From assembly GCA_030544235.1 (NCBI GenBank), contig CM060474.1, positions 2,760,001 to 2,824,000 of the forward strand: 64,000 nt of DNA. Direction: 5' to 3'. Each line of letters opens with the position of its first letter. Within the stretch, counting starts at the first letter, position 1. Under the pieces are notes generated by a model. That model worked only from the letters and a program-made list of their open reading frames with translations, was not told where the DNA came from and did no database searches. Below, piece by piece: positions 50,038-61,376 of the stretch. Both the position numbers and the translations under genes were made by a program. Source of the DNA: Lepturacanthus savala. Lineage: Eukaryota > Chordata > Actinopteri > Scombriformes > Trichiuridae.

Positions 50038-50282
50038 CTTTTTTTATCAGTAAAAATCATATTTAAAGTTGGCATACATCTTTTACTGTTTAATGTAACA
50101 GTACAGGATAAGACAAGACAAATGTGATTGGGTTCAAGAAATGCAAACAAGCCAGCATGTTTTTCCTCTTACACTGAAAAGGATAATGGCTGCAGCCAAG
50201 CAGACTTCCGTTGCCATGACAATAAAGGTTGCCTAAATTTAGTGGAAGGTTTTTCCTACTTCAATGCAGCATTGTCACACCA

Positions 50283-50700
50283 TTCAATTCAAATGAATTT
50301 TATTTATATAGCCCAATATCACAACACAGTTGTCTCAAAGTGCTTCACAATATTCAGTCCAAAGTGACCCAGACATCCTCCATCCTTAGACCCTCCTTCT
50401 CGGCAAGGGAAAAACTCCAAAACCCAGTGGGAAAGAAGAAACCTTGGGGAGAACCACAGTGAAGGAGAGATCCACTCCCATGGACGGACAGGCTATAGAT
50501 GAACCAGGACTGACAGACAAATGAAGTAATAGTCTATAAAGATGTTTCAGTCTGTAGAGAGATGGTGGGGGCAGAAGGGTGGGTCCAACCAGGCAGGTGA
50601 AGGAGTAGTTTTAGGTTCATCAGGGGCCTCGATGAGTCGCATCAGGAGTCGTCATCATTGAACTGAAACAGTAGCCACTTCCCCAAGGGGGAGTGGGGAG
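50283..50700. mobile_element. Abundant teleost repeat (TTTATTTATATAGCCCAATATC type)
   Basis: It starts AATGAATTTTATTTATATAG with CACAACACAGTTGTCTCAAAG. It continues GGCAAGGGAAAAACTCCAAA, AGAAGAAACCTTGGGGAGAA and GGAGAAGGACTCAGGGTG. These are hallmarks of a very common fish interspersed repeat, probably a retroelement 3' region. Class not assigned. Confidence 0.7.
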
Positions 50701-52324
50701 AAGGACTCAGGGTGAATAGTGATGAAAGGACCAAGTATAAACTAGATACTGTTTATTAATGACAGAGATGACAAACTGGGACACATTGACACATGACACA
50801 TTGTCATTTTTTTTTTTTTTTACCAGGCCTATGCGGTTGTTTAATTCAGAGGACTTCCTGTTAAACCCATGCCACCCAGAGGCCTGCACGAGCAGTAATT
50901 GCAGCAGACTGCAGTTAATGCGGGTCAATGGTTGAGTGGAACCCCAGAGGTCAAAAGGAGCGATGGAGAGAGGAGAGAGTTGCTGTGTGAGCTGCAGTCC
51001 AGCCTCGGGTGTTGAGGGCTTGGGGTGAAGCTCTGTGATACCACCTCCTGTTTCCCTTATAATAAACTTCCACTCAGCTGGGCCGCAGGGCATCGCTCCT
51101 TTCTTTCTACCCCATTTCCACCTGCCTTTTGCCCTTTTTTCATCCTCCGACCATATGCCAGTTTAACTGCAAACATGTCAGCTTTGAATAAAGCAAACTG
51201 GATGTCACAACCCACTCAAGATATATCTCAGGGGCTTGAGATGATTAACGGGATTGTAAAGCAGAAATATGGTTAAGTAACACAAAATTATTTCCTTTTT
51301 TATTCCTCTTGTGAATTTCTGGATAATTTTGCTTCCTCAGGCTTTTAAGATCTAATAACTCAGTTAGGAAGATGCAAGAAGAATATAGATGTTTTATGAT
51401 TCACAGACTGAAAGGGAGGATAAAGGGGGTTTAATATTGTGCTAATTTTAACGGTAAATATCAAACACATGGTTTTCTCAATCATACTATCCATAAGCAA
51501 CCAGGAGTTCATTAATCCCCTAAAATAGAAGCAAGTGTCATATATTTATAACTATTATTTTTTATTAATACTCATAGTACATTGCAGGGGAGAGTCTAGG
51601 ATCAGAGATTTCAGTGAGCTGAGCACCCAGAGACCAGATTAGACCAGCCAAGCAAGATATATTTCATTGTTATATAGGTTTTATAGCAATTAGCTATAGA
51701 TAGCGGTCCTGGCAATCAATTTAAGGGATGCTACACCTAGAAATATATTGCAACCATTGCAGCTGTTGGCCATTGAATGTGGTGACAGGAGTGGATGGGG
51801 GGATTATTGCAGTGAAATGACATCACGCTCACACCTCAAATACAAAGTGTGAAGCTAAAAGTTGACATCAATACCTTCTGCCTGCATCATTTCCAAAGAC
51901 TGTCTCCTGTGTATATTTTCAAAATTGAGTGGTTCATTTGGTGTTGAGCTGGCACCTGTGTCTTTCAGATGTCAGGTTGTACCTCTATTTCACCTCACTA
52001 TTCTATGTAAATCATATGAAGGTGAAACAGGAGGAGCCAGAGTTGTTCCGCCTTCAGGCCGGTAGTGACATTTCCAAATCTGTATAATAGAAACAGCCAG
52101 ATCCTTGCACCTCATCCCCCCAATATAATAGCTCTGTGAAGTGGGCACCCCACATGATCAAAACATGAAACATGCTGCTATCATGTTTGAGATATTTTAA
52201 GTTCTACATTTTATGATCAATATGACCCTTGCTACCCAAAAAAAATAATAATAAAAACTTGCTATATATATAATTTCTCCTTCTCACCCTCTTCAGTGGT
52301 ATCTGTGTGTGCTATTCTCAAGCT
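50701..52324. other. Intronic DNA
   Basis: Mostly unique, with a repeat A end fragment at 51588-51665 and an A/T-rich stretch near 52240-52275 beside the LINE 3' end. Confidence 0.6.
51588..51665 (-). repeat. Repeat A end fragment, inverted
   Basis: TCTAGGATCAGAGATTTCAG and AGAGACCAGATTAGACCAG are the complement of the repeat A right end seen at 36150-36195. Confidence 0.45.
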
Positions 52325-53755
52325 CTGGTCCTCTACCAGAGGCCTGGGAGTTTGAGGCTTCTATACAGTATCTTAGCTGTTCCTAGGACTGTGCTCTTCT
52401 GGACTGAGGCTTCAGATGATCATGCTCACCTTGACCTTCCACATCTGTTCCTGCTGTTTTTTCAACCCTTGGTACTTTTCAACCTTTTTGTATTCTTCTT
52501 TCTGATGTTGGCGTCAGATGGTATCGCCACATCTATTATCACTACCTTCTGCTGCACTGTCCAACACCACTACATCTGGTTAGTTAGCCAGGAGCTGTTT
52601 GTCAGTCTGGAAGCTGAAGTCCCACTGAACCTTGGCACTGCTGTTCTCAGTCACCTTCTGTGGCATGGCCCATTGGGATGTTGGTACTTCTATTCCATAC
52701 TGGGTACAGATGTTCCTGTACACTATACCAGCTACCTGGTTACCTCAGGGGCATCTTTGCACAGTCTGCACGTTGGGTCTGATCTACTGTGGTAGATCCT
52801 GGTTTCTATGGCCCTGTACTTAGGGCCTGTTCTTGTGTTGCCATGATTAATGCCTCTGTGCTGTCCAGCCTTTTCCAGCCACTGGTTGATCTTTTCGATA
52901 TAAGCCCCTACTTAAATTTGACAGTGGTACATTCCATGTAGGGGTTTATCCTTCCAGGTTTTCCTCTCCTCTTCCTTTGCACTCTCATTGGGTCTCTGCT
53001 ACCTGAGGCATTTACTTAGCAGTTCATCCTTAGTGATGATTTTCTTGATGTATTCTTGGAAGTTCAATGTTTCATTGTTGGCCTTGATACTCACGAGGCC
53101 TTGGCCTCCCCTTTTCTGCTTAGCGTACAGTCTCATGGTGCTGGATTTGGGGTGAAACCCTCCGTACATGGTGAGGAACTTTCTTGTCTTGGTATCTGTG
53201 GCTTCTATCTCCTCCTTTGGCCAGCTTATGATCCTAGCAGGTTATCTTATGACCAGCAACATGTACATGTTGATTGCTCTGATCTTGTTCTTTCCATTCA
53301 GCAGATTTTTCAGGACTTGCCTTACTCTCTGGAGGTGTTTCATTGTGGCTGACTTCTTTGTGGCCTCCTCATTGTTTACATTAGCTTGTGGGATACCAAG
53401 GTACTTGTAGCTGCCTTAGATATTACCTATGTTGCCCTCTGGTAGATCAACTCCTTCACCTATGATTATCCACACTTATCCAATCTGAAGGACATCCTTA
53501 TGTCATTTTCTGTAGATCCTGGTGGTGTGGATTAGTGAGTTGATTTCTTGCTCATTCCTGGCATACAGCTTGATGTCATCCATGTAGAGCCGGTGGCGGA
53601 TTGTTGCTCCACTTTGTAATTGGTATCCATATCCACTCTTTGTGATGATCTGACTAAGAGTGTTCAGGCCTATGCAGAACAGCAGTGGTGATAGTGTATT
53701 GCCTTGGTATATGCCACGCTTGATGTTGACTTAGGCTATTGGCTTTGAGTAATAA
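52325..53755 (-). mobile_element. Decayed non-LTR retrotransposon (LINE), reverse transcriptase 3' half
   Basis: Read on the minus strand, the segment encodes, with many stops and frameshifts, the C-terminal half of a LINE polyprotein. From 53755 downward: KPIA*VNIKRGIYQGNTLSP, then the RT catalytic box YMDDIKLYARNEQE near 53595-53570, then SYKYLGIPQANVNNEEATKK, NGKNKIRAINMYML, ISWPKEEIEATDTKTRKFL and MYGGFHPKSSTMRLYAKQK. A zinc-finger-like DPTCRLCKDAPE follows, then WDFSFQTDKQ, and the ORF ends LPGLW plus a stop near 52331. This is the non-LTR element whose RT-like proteins are common in fish and invertebrate genomes; I do not assign a clade. It is 5' truncated. Compared with intact relatives as I remember them, about 20 codons after DAPE are missing. 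It sits antisense in the CELF2 intron and is not functional. Confidence 0.9.
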
Positions 53756-53931
53756 TATTATTTAACATACAAAAATTATTGTTATTATTGATACCACTTT
53801 GGGTCAAATTACAGTCACTGAAGGTGGGGTGCATCGATTCAAGGGTGTAAGGACAGGGGAGACGCAATCTGTGATTTGTGATGTTGGACTATACAAATAA
53901 ATTTGTCTTGATGTGATATTGTACTGTGCAA

Positions 53932-54277
53932 CACAGTGGGGCAGTGATGGTAGCGCTGTTGCCTCACAGCAAGAAGGTCGAAGGTTCAAGACTTTCAGCT
54001 GGGACCTTTCTGTGTGGAGTTTGCATGTTCTCCCCATTTGTGTGGGGGTTTTCTCTGGGTTGTCCGGCTTCCTTCCACAGTCCAAAAACATGCTTAGCTT
54101 AATTGGAGACTCTTAAGTTGCCCATAGGTATGAGGTTGTGTGTGAATGGTATGTGTGCTTAACAATAGGCTTGTGACCTGTCTGGGGTGTATCCCTGCCT
54201 CTCACCTGAAGAATGTTGGGATTTGCTCCAGAAGACCCCTGTGACCCTAGTGAGGAATTATCAGGTCTAGAAAATGA
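53932..54277 (+). mobile_element. SINE-like repeat copy in CELF2 intron
   Basis: It starts at GTGGGGCAGTGATGG and runs through TTGCCTCACAGCAAGAAGG, TTTCTGTGTGGAGTTTGCAT and CAGTCCAAAAACATGC to GAGGAATTATCAGGTCTAG. A small deletion removes the GGTCCTGGGTCTG block present in the other copies. It lies about 180 bp beyond the 5'-truncated end of the LINE relic. Confidence 0.85.
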
Positions 54278-54645
54278 ATCATTGTTTATTATTGTATTTC
54301 TTTTGTATGTAGCTCAGCTGACACACAACGCTAACGCACACACATACACACACACACCTGTCAGCTTCACCATGTCCACAAAACTCTGCAACAACAAAAT
54401 GAGTGCAGAGCACTTTTCGGCATCACTACCTTTTGTGCCTGGCTGTCAAATAAACTGCTACCCAACACTGCTTATTTGTACTTTGAACAAGTGGTTTATT
54501 AACTTCCCAGTAACATTATAGCATAAGGAAAACACACAGTACTGTCACCCAACCTTGCACATTCTAGCTCTGATTGGTTACACGGTACATCTGTCTACTT
54601 GTATCACCCAATATCTTGACAGCTGACATTGCTATGTGTGATATA

Positions 54646-54752
54646 TACAGTAGTGTTCAATATAATAGCAGCCGAATCTGACTAATCAGATTAATCCAGT
54701 TTTTTATGATATTTTTTAATGCTGCATGGTAAACAATTTACCAGTAGGTAAA
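54646..54752. mobile_element. Truncated mariner-like MITE end
   Basis: It begins ACAGTAGTGTTCAATATAATAG and continues GATTAATCCAGTTTTTTATG and CATGGTAAACAATTTACCAG. This matches the left end of a common fish DNA-transposon derivative. No right end is visible. Confidence 0.65.
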
Positions 54753-54784
54753 TATGATAGTACAAATAATAACACTAAGTAAAT

Positions 54785-55150
54785 AGATGGGTGGAAAATA
54801 ATGATATATATTTTCCATTTTTTTTCAGCTGACTTTTTACTTCTACTCCTTACATTTTCATGCAATTACCTGCACTTTCTACTCCTTATATTTTAAAAAC
54901 ATTTGTGTTCCTCTTCTTCATTGCAGCTGAACAAAAAAGGGATTTTCTGCTAGAAAATGCATTATTTGACCTGCTCTTTTCCCTAAATCGTATCCAATCC
55001 AGCCCTTTTTCAGGTCATATATTTTGACTTACAGCCAACCAATTTATTTATTTATTATTTTTGTATCTTTGACTTTTATACTTCAGTAGTTTTGAAACCA
55101 GTACTTTTACACATTTACTGATGTAATAGGGTTGAGTTTGAGTACTGAAC
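54785..55150. repeat. Teleost ACTTTTACTC-type repeat, second copy
   Basis: GACTTTTTACTTCTACTCC, TTACATTTTCATGCAATTAC, GGGATTTTCTGCTAGAAAATGC and CCAGTACTTTTACACATTTAC resemble the 30950-31440 copy and the general fish family. Confidence 0.5.
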
Positions 55151-56029
55151 CCTATTCTACCTGACTGGCTCAGAGGGTTCTTGTACACCAGTCTATTCTG
55201 ATTTCCACTATCAGATTCAAAAAGCACAGCCTGAATTTAAATAAAAGGGTGATATTGTCTTGAAACCATTATGTGAGCCTGAAGTCGCCTCCTGAATACG
55301 CCTGTTCAGCCCTGTCAGCCTCTCCACAGCCCTGCTGTCTGAAGTCGGGGTTGACCTGTTGTTGGAGGGGGGTAGATATGTTGACAGAGGTGGGGGGCCG
55401 CAGGTCTTCACTCAGTCAAAGGCCCCCTTCAGCAGCCATGAAGCATTTATGAACAAGCATCTCCCTCCTCTGCTCTCTATTCTACTCACAGCCGCTCTTC
55501 TCCTCTTTTTGGTTTTGTTTTTGTTTTGGTCTTAGAAAACACTCTTCTCTTTTTTTCCCAGATTCCTCTGTCTGTCTCAGTCTTCCACACTTTCTGAAAC
55601 ACACAAACGCACACACACATTCGGCATCTAATAGATTCCTTCCCCTCACTCTGAGGTTTGTGCGTTGCACATCTCTGGTGTGTGTTTTTGAGCGTCCCTC
55701 TTCAACAGCACAAGCAGAGCAGTACCTCCCCGCTTTGAGCCCTCCTGGCCTTCAGGTAAATGTTTGTGCTGCGAGAAAAGGCACACACACACACACACAC
55801 ATACACAAATGAATGGAAAGAGTTTATTCATGCTAGTGTGCAACACGTTTTTCACTTGTTCAAGGTTGTTACCGGAATGTGTAGGTTTGGCTGTAAGTAA
55901 AAAGCACACATGCAGCATACACTTAAAAATAATCCAGTACGTGCTCTCTCATTGGCTTTCTGCGAGCTTTGTGTGTGTGAGCCGTGAGTGTGCTGACTCT
56001 TAAACAGGTGGAAGTGAAACACTGCAGGG
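55151..56029. other. Intronic DNA
   Basis: Short CA/AC tracts; pyrimidine-rich 55480-55600. No exon. Confidence 0.6.
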
Positions 56030-56067
56030 GAAATGTGTGTTGTGTATGTGTTGTGTGTGTGTGTGTG

Positions 56068-56143
<76 letters not shown>
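56030..56143 (+). repeat. (TG)n tract in CELF2 intron
   Basis: About 110 bp of TG, pure from 56071 to 56138, sense strand UG in the transcript. It is 5.2 kb upstream of the 83-bp exon. A short (CA)10 lies at 55782-55801. Confidence 0.95.
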
Positions 56144-56239
56144 AGGTCTGCTCCCCTGCTCTTTGATCCTCGTCTTGACAGCCCACCACCTGGGACGATC
56201 CGCCACACATCGCATGGCTCCCAGGCCCGAGCTACACCA

Positions 56240-56500
56240 TGGGAATCACAACACACTATGGCTAATGCAGCGCTAACAGCCAACCCACCCCTTCACATTA
56301 TATGCCGTTAGAATCACTCCTGCTAACACCAAAAGCTAACCCTCCCAAATACAGATGTGCCAAAAAGGCCACTGGAATCATAATTCACACCATGCTGCTA
56401 ACAGCTAACCCTCATACAGTGCTATTGGAATTGCTAATCGCACACAAGGGGCCAACGCTTGAACACAGGTGCAATTGGAATTATAATGGAATTATAATGT
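56240..56500. repeat. Decayed minisatellite with GGAATCA / GCTAACAGCTAACCC cores
   Basis: GAATCA or GAATT cores recur at 56243, 56311, 56375, 56428 and 56478, spaced 68, 64, 53 and 50 bp. In the first units each is followed by TGCTAACA and GCTAACCC. This indicates an eroded tandem array of about 65-bp units. Confidence 0.55.
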
Positions 56501-57354
56501 ACTATACTGGGGCAAAGCTGAAAAGCTCCCCCTTGTACACACATGGCATTCACTCTTCACCGCGCGTGCAGGAAGTATAATGAACACAGTTAAAAGGTAA
56601 ACGTGCCTGACATGGAAATCATGATGCCGGCAGCTACGCTAACCTGCTACATACAGGCAGGAAATAATGTAACAAAAGGCCTGATTTGTTTTTTTTTTGG
56701 ACAAAATATATTCCATGTGTGCTAACTCACACGATTTTGTATTATTATTATTTTATTGCAGATTTTTACAAAACAATTTACCATTTTCATCAGTTATTTC
56801 ATTCATTTTTACTAAAAGCAAAACAAGAGAGAGGAAAAAAAGGGAAAAAAGAAATTCATAATTGATGAGATAGAAAACTGTAATGCAAGAAAGAAAAAAA
56901 TGAAAAACAAACATGATAAAATAAGAGTTTAATTAAAAATTACAAATGAAAAGAAGGATCGAGGAGTGGGAGTACTTTTCATTAATTCTTCTGTTTTTTA
57001 CTGTTCCACTCTCATTTCGTAACTTGATTACACCAGTCTCTTTTAAATTCTTCTTCCCTGTTTCTGAATTTATAACAACTTTCTTCCATTTCTTTAATCT
57101 CTTCAACTGTTTCAACTGTTTCCAGGTGTTAATAGCATCCAGCCAATTACTTGATTTTTTTTTTTTCAATGCAGCAATGCCTATTTTTGTATTTATCTCC
57201 ATCCTTCTCAATTTCTAATTGAGTAATATCTAAAGAATGTTGTTTATTGTTTATTGGATGGTTGTGATGACTTGTTTAGATGAAAAATACCCATGACTTT
57301 CTTTTGAACTACCATCCAAAAGTGTTTAAAAATTGGAAGAAGTCAAATAAAAAA

Positions 57355-57407
57355 AAAAAAGTTTCCTGTTCCACACATTGCATATGTGTGGAACAGGAAA
57401 CTTTTTT
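57355..57407. repeat. Perfect hairpin, 24-bp stem, 5-nt loop
   Basis: Six A residues plus GTTTCCTGTTCCACACAT, loop TGCAT, then ATGTGTGGAACAGGAAAC plus six T residues. No mismatch. Located in the CELF2 intron. Confidence 0.9.
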
Positions 57408-60400
57408 GGCGCTTCCTGATAAACTGTGTTTTTCGATTTGATGTGTGCCTCAAATGCAGGCAATTTATTTCCAAAATTTTGATTGTGTTGTCTTAAAAAT
57501 ATGCTTCGTTGCAGTCTTTTTCCATAATTATTCTTGCCAGATCTGTTTCCTATTTCTCTTTTGTGTTGTGTCTACATGTCAGTGTAACTGTAAATCTGTG
57601 CTGCTGTACATTATACCAGCTTGGCTGACAACTGTGTCTCTAGCAGCAGAAGTTTATCGGCTTGAAGTACTAGTACTTCATATATTATGCTTGATTATAT
57701 TGTTGATTTCCCTATCCTACTAGATGAATCAGGCAACTGGAGTCAGTCTGCAGATCACAAATTACTTATCGTCACAAATATTATGTCAATTCAAGTAAAT
57801 AAAATGACTCCAAATAACCTTCCAGCATTCATTTTTACTTTTAGTGATAGAAAGGCTGGAGATTATTTTTTTACCTGTAAAGATGCTTGTAAATAATCAG
57901 AGAACCTGTGAAGTACTTCTTTGTTTTTATCATGATAATGGAGACGATCAAAGATGAAGCAGAGCTCCTGGAGATCTACAGCATCTGGAATCCACCACTT
58001 TACCACCAAGTGTGTGTGAATATCAGGTTATCTAAATGGTTTAAATTGTAAATTGTTTACCCAGTGATGGTCTATCAGTCATGACTAATTTCCCCTGTTA
58101 TCTCCAAGCATTTAACTAGAAGCTAATGGGAAATGTTTGGTGGCAAAATAATACCGATTGTACTAGCAGGTGGCTTATGTTTAGTGAAGTGACACCGCGG
58201 GCCGCCTCTCACACTAGGGTCATAGAAGAAAACACCAAGCTGAGAGTCGTCCCTGCTAAAAACACAGGCACTGCACCATCTGAATCACAACACTAATCAC
58301 GTTGCGGACGCTAGGCTAAGGGCCAACTATTCAATAGCCCTGGTACCCAGAGGACACTGCAGGAATTCAGATCCATTACGCTCCCAGCCTCATCAAAGGA
58401 ACTCTGGGAATCAGATTCTAAACCTGCTCCAGATGCTCACTGTTGGATTTCACTAAGATGCACTGCAGGGCAAGTGTCGTAGGGGCTGATGTGTGCGATA
58501 CGGGCAACGAAACCACAACCAGCCCGCCACTGACACACTGAGTTGATTTGTGTCATGAATACAATGGGGAGGACAACAAAGCAGGTGTAAACAATGGCAC
58601 ACTCAACTCATCTCCGGACAAATTAATACACACCAGAATTAACAGATGAGCAAAAACGGAGGCAGAAGGTCCAAACATATGAACATGCAACAACTGAAAA
58701 GAAGGCGTTAGAAGCTAAAAACCTGCTCACGTTTGTGTCTCACAGACACTCAAGTGTATTAACCTTGTTAATCAAGTCAGCAATGTCTAATTGCGTGAGG
58801 TAAATGCAAGATGTGCCTCATCCTTTTTCAACATTTACAAATCTGAAGCCAAAGTGGTCTGTTTATGGCCTTGGAAAATACCGGTTTCTGATTAGCAGGC
58901 AAGTGTCCATTAAAATCCTATTACAGGTCACTTCAAATATAGTTCTAGTTGATGGGTTAATATGAGATAATAATAGAGAGAAGACAGCTTCTGTGCCAAT
59001 AGGTGTGATACATTGGGGCTTCCTGATATAGAAAATAATGAACTTAATGTTGAAACAACCACTCAATTTAAGTCTTTTTTTTCTTTTTTTTTTTTTGATG
59101 TAAGGAGACCGTAACTCGACTCGGCCAATTACCATGTCTTGCTATGTAACAGGAGCTTGCTATCACTAGAGCAAACTTTATCCAATATGCACCAAATGTC
59201 TCCTGCTTCATAAGTGACTTGCCATGAACATACCCACACAACCATATTGACTTAGAGACATAGCTCCCCCCACTACTGGGAACAGGAAGTAATTGCAATG
59301 TAGCAGACATTAGATTTACATGAAATTCACATGGTGTGGTCTACACATGCTCTCTAGCGCCATCTACAAACACAGCATGTGACCTACACTCCTAGGTCTG
59401 GAGTACAAAAGGCATGAACACTCTGAGCAATTCTCCATTTCTGCTTGCAGCTTTAATTGTGATTTAATTTACTGTAGCCTAACTAACTGTAGTAGCTTTA
59501 ACCCAAACCATGATATTTCTCTAACCAACCTGTTTTTGTATGTAAACCTAACCAGACCCTGGTGCTTTGTAATGTTTTTGTTTTGTTTTGTTTTTTGTTT
59601 TTTCATTTTGTTGTTGTTTCTTGAAAAACATTGTATGTGGGTCAGTGTGAATTACACAGTACAATCAACCAATATGGTAATTTAATAATGAGGCCATGTT
59701 GTAATGTCAAAAGTGTCAAGAGGACATAAACACAGACAGGAATCCTTATTGAGAAAGACTCTTCCAACACCATGTTTGACATAAATCAAACAGCAGCTGC
59801 TGTTTATATGAGGAAAGCAGTGTGTAAATGTCCTCCCGCTGCTTTTTGCCTGACTGTGCAGGTTTGAGTGCTGACAATGGAGAATGGCCTCATCTGCAGC
59901 GTTTCAGCCTCACTCTGCAGGGATTACACACAGATTAATGAAGAGGCTCCCTCTTTCCCTCTCCACTTTCTTTACTGTGTTCATGTAGGCTGCACACGTG
60001 CATTCGGGTGAGTGAGTGATTGAGTGAGTAAGCAACTTAGTAAGCTCTGACTTGATAATTTGCAGGTTGAAAGAGCTTTTTAGTGACCTGATAATGTCAC
60101 AGAATTTCTACTTGGGATTCCCATCATTCATTCAGTCTGAAATAAGGCCACGAGCAAGAACTACTGGAATGAGCAGATCAATTCTTAAGAGCGACATTTA
60201 AAATTTGTGACATTCGTGAATTTTCCCACATACTTACATACATATTATTCACTTACTTACACTCATACAGCTGCTATTTGAGATACATAATGGGAGGGGA
60301 TTCTAATTATTTCATTCCCTGTTTGTCATCAATAAACATTGATGAAACGTCAATGCTACATAGTGAACAGTTTATTGTCTGGTCTCACCAAATAATAAAA

Positions 60401-60424
60401 GTAGTTACATTTGTGAAAGCGCTC

Positions 60425-60462
60425 TATATTACAAATAAGGGTCTTCCCTTATTTGTAATATA
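60425..60462. repeat. Perfect hairpin, 17-bp stem, 4-nt loop
   Basis: TATATTACAAATAAGGG, loop TCTT, then CCCTTATTTGTAATATA, about 0.9 kb upstream of the 83-bp CELF2 exon. Confidence 0.9.
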
Positions 60463-61376
60463 TTATATTTGTTGGTTTTGTTGGGTTTTTTTTTTGGTAA
60501 TAGTCTATAATATTATGCATGAAGAAAAATTGAGACAGGTACTGTTTAAATATATTCGTGTGAATAGCCCTTACACAGAGGTCCCACGGGTGTCAAGTTT
60601 AGAAGTTTTGTAAATGTCAAAAAAAGACATCATCCGGTGTTGCACAACAAGTCCTTCAGTGGACTGAAATTATCACAGAAATAATCTCACAGTGGGATTT
60701 CGTGGACCCGAAAAATGCACCCAGTTCAAAGGTCAAATGTTGAAAGTCAATATGACATCCAGGTTGGGTCGTGGTTGGATGTATAAGAGTGGACCTAGTT
60801 TGGCTGTCAAATAGACCAAAATTGATCCTGGACATGATGTGTGTGTCTGTCCAATGTCAAGTATGTAGTGAGTGAAATATAATCATTTAAAAGGCTGTTG
60901 AAATAACATCCAACTAAATTTTGGCATGTTTAACCCTAGATTCCAATTCTGCCAATCACAGACTGAGCTTTTACTGGAAAGGGAGCCTGTGAAATAGTGA
61001 AGGAATGAATAACCTTATGTGGAAATGAACGAGTGAGCAGGAGCATTGAAGAATCCTTAATTCTTTAGCGAGCGGGTGATTGAGCGACTGTTCATCACTC
61101 AAAAGGCAACCCCGTTATCCACCATCTTCCCTTCCTCTTACTTTGTGTTGTGTGTGTGCGCGCATGAGAGCGTCCGCACGCGCTTCCTCAAGGCTGAAGT
61201 CGTCCGGGTTGAAACGAATCCAAAAGCGTTCGCTTCCTCTCCGCTAGGATGTTTTGTCCTTTACATTCACTCAGCGTCTGCCAGTGTCGACAGGTGATGC
61301 CAAGCAGATGAATAGAGAAAATGCTCTTTGTTGCTCCTTGTGCTCATCCCTTCTCACTGTCTCTCTCTTTCCCCAG

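Larger units (their letters stand above)
35236..61376 (+). other. celf2: CELF2 intron of 26,141 bp inside RRM1
   Basis: The intron is bounded by GT at 35236 and AG at 61375, and interrupts a Gly codon immediately before the RNP1 motif. I see no further coding exon of the family within it. Its content is repeats, entered separately: (CA)n next to the donor, unclassified dispersed repeats at 35.65-36.2, 37.2-38.1, 40.06-40.86 and 45.0 kb, a CATTA array at 42.5 kb, a foldback MITE pair, a LINE relic at 52.3-53.8 kb, a SINE-like copy at 53.9 kb and three perfect hairpins. Between them lies apparently unique AT-rich DNA. Conserved regulatory elements are plausible in such a long intron but cannot be proved from one sequence. 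Confidence 0.9.
56501..61376. other. Intronic DNA before the 83-bp exon
   Basis: AT-rich. Two perfect hairpins (57.36 and 60.43 kb) and homopolymer runs at 59070-59098. The last 250 bp before the exon is richer in CpG and carries UG-rich RNA at 61144-61161. No other exon. Confidence 0.6.

Noticed and set aside
52307..52795. 162-codon plus-strand open frame
   Set aside because: It is the antisense shadow of the minus-strand LINE relic.
55852..56283. 143-codon and overlapping open frames around the 56-kb TG tract
   Set aside because: They depend on the microsatellite and have no independent coding signal.
56933..57211. 92-codon minus-strand Lys/Asn-rich open frame
   Set aside because: AT-rich composition and no recognised family. 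May be an old LINE remnant, but I could not support it.
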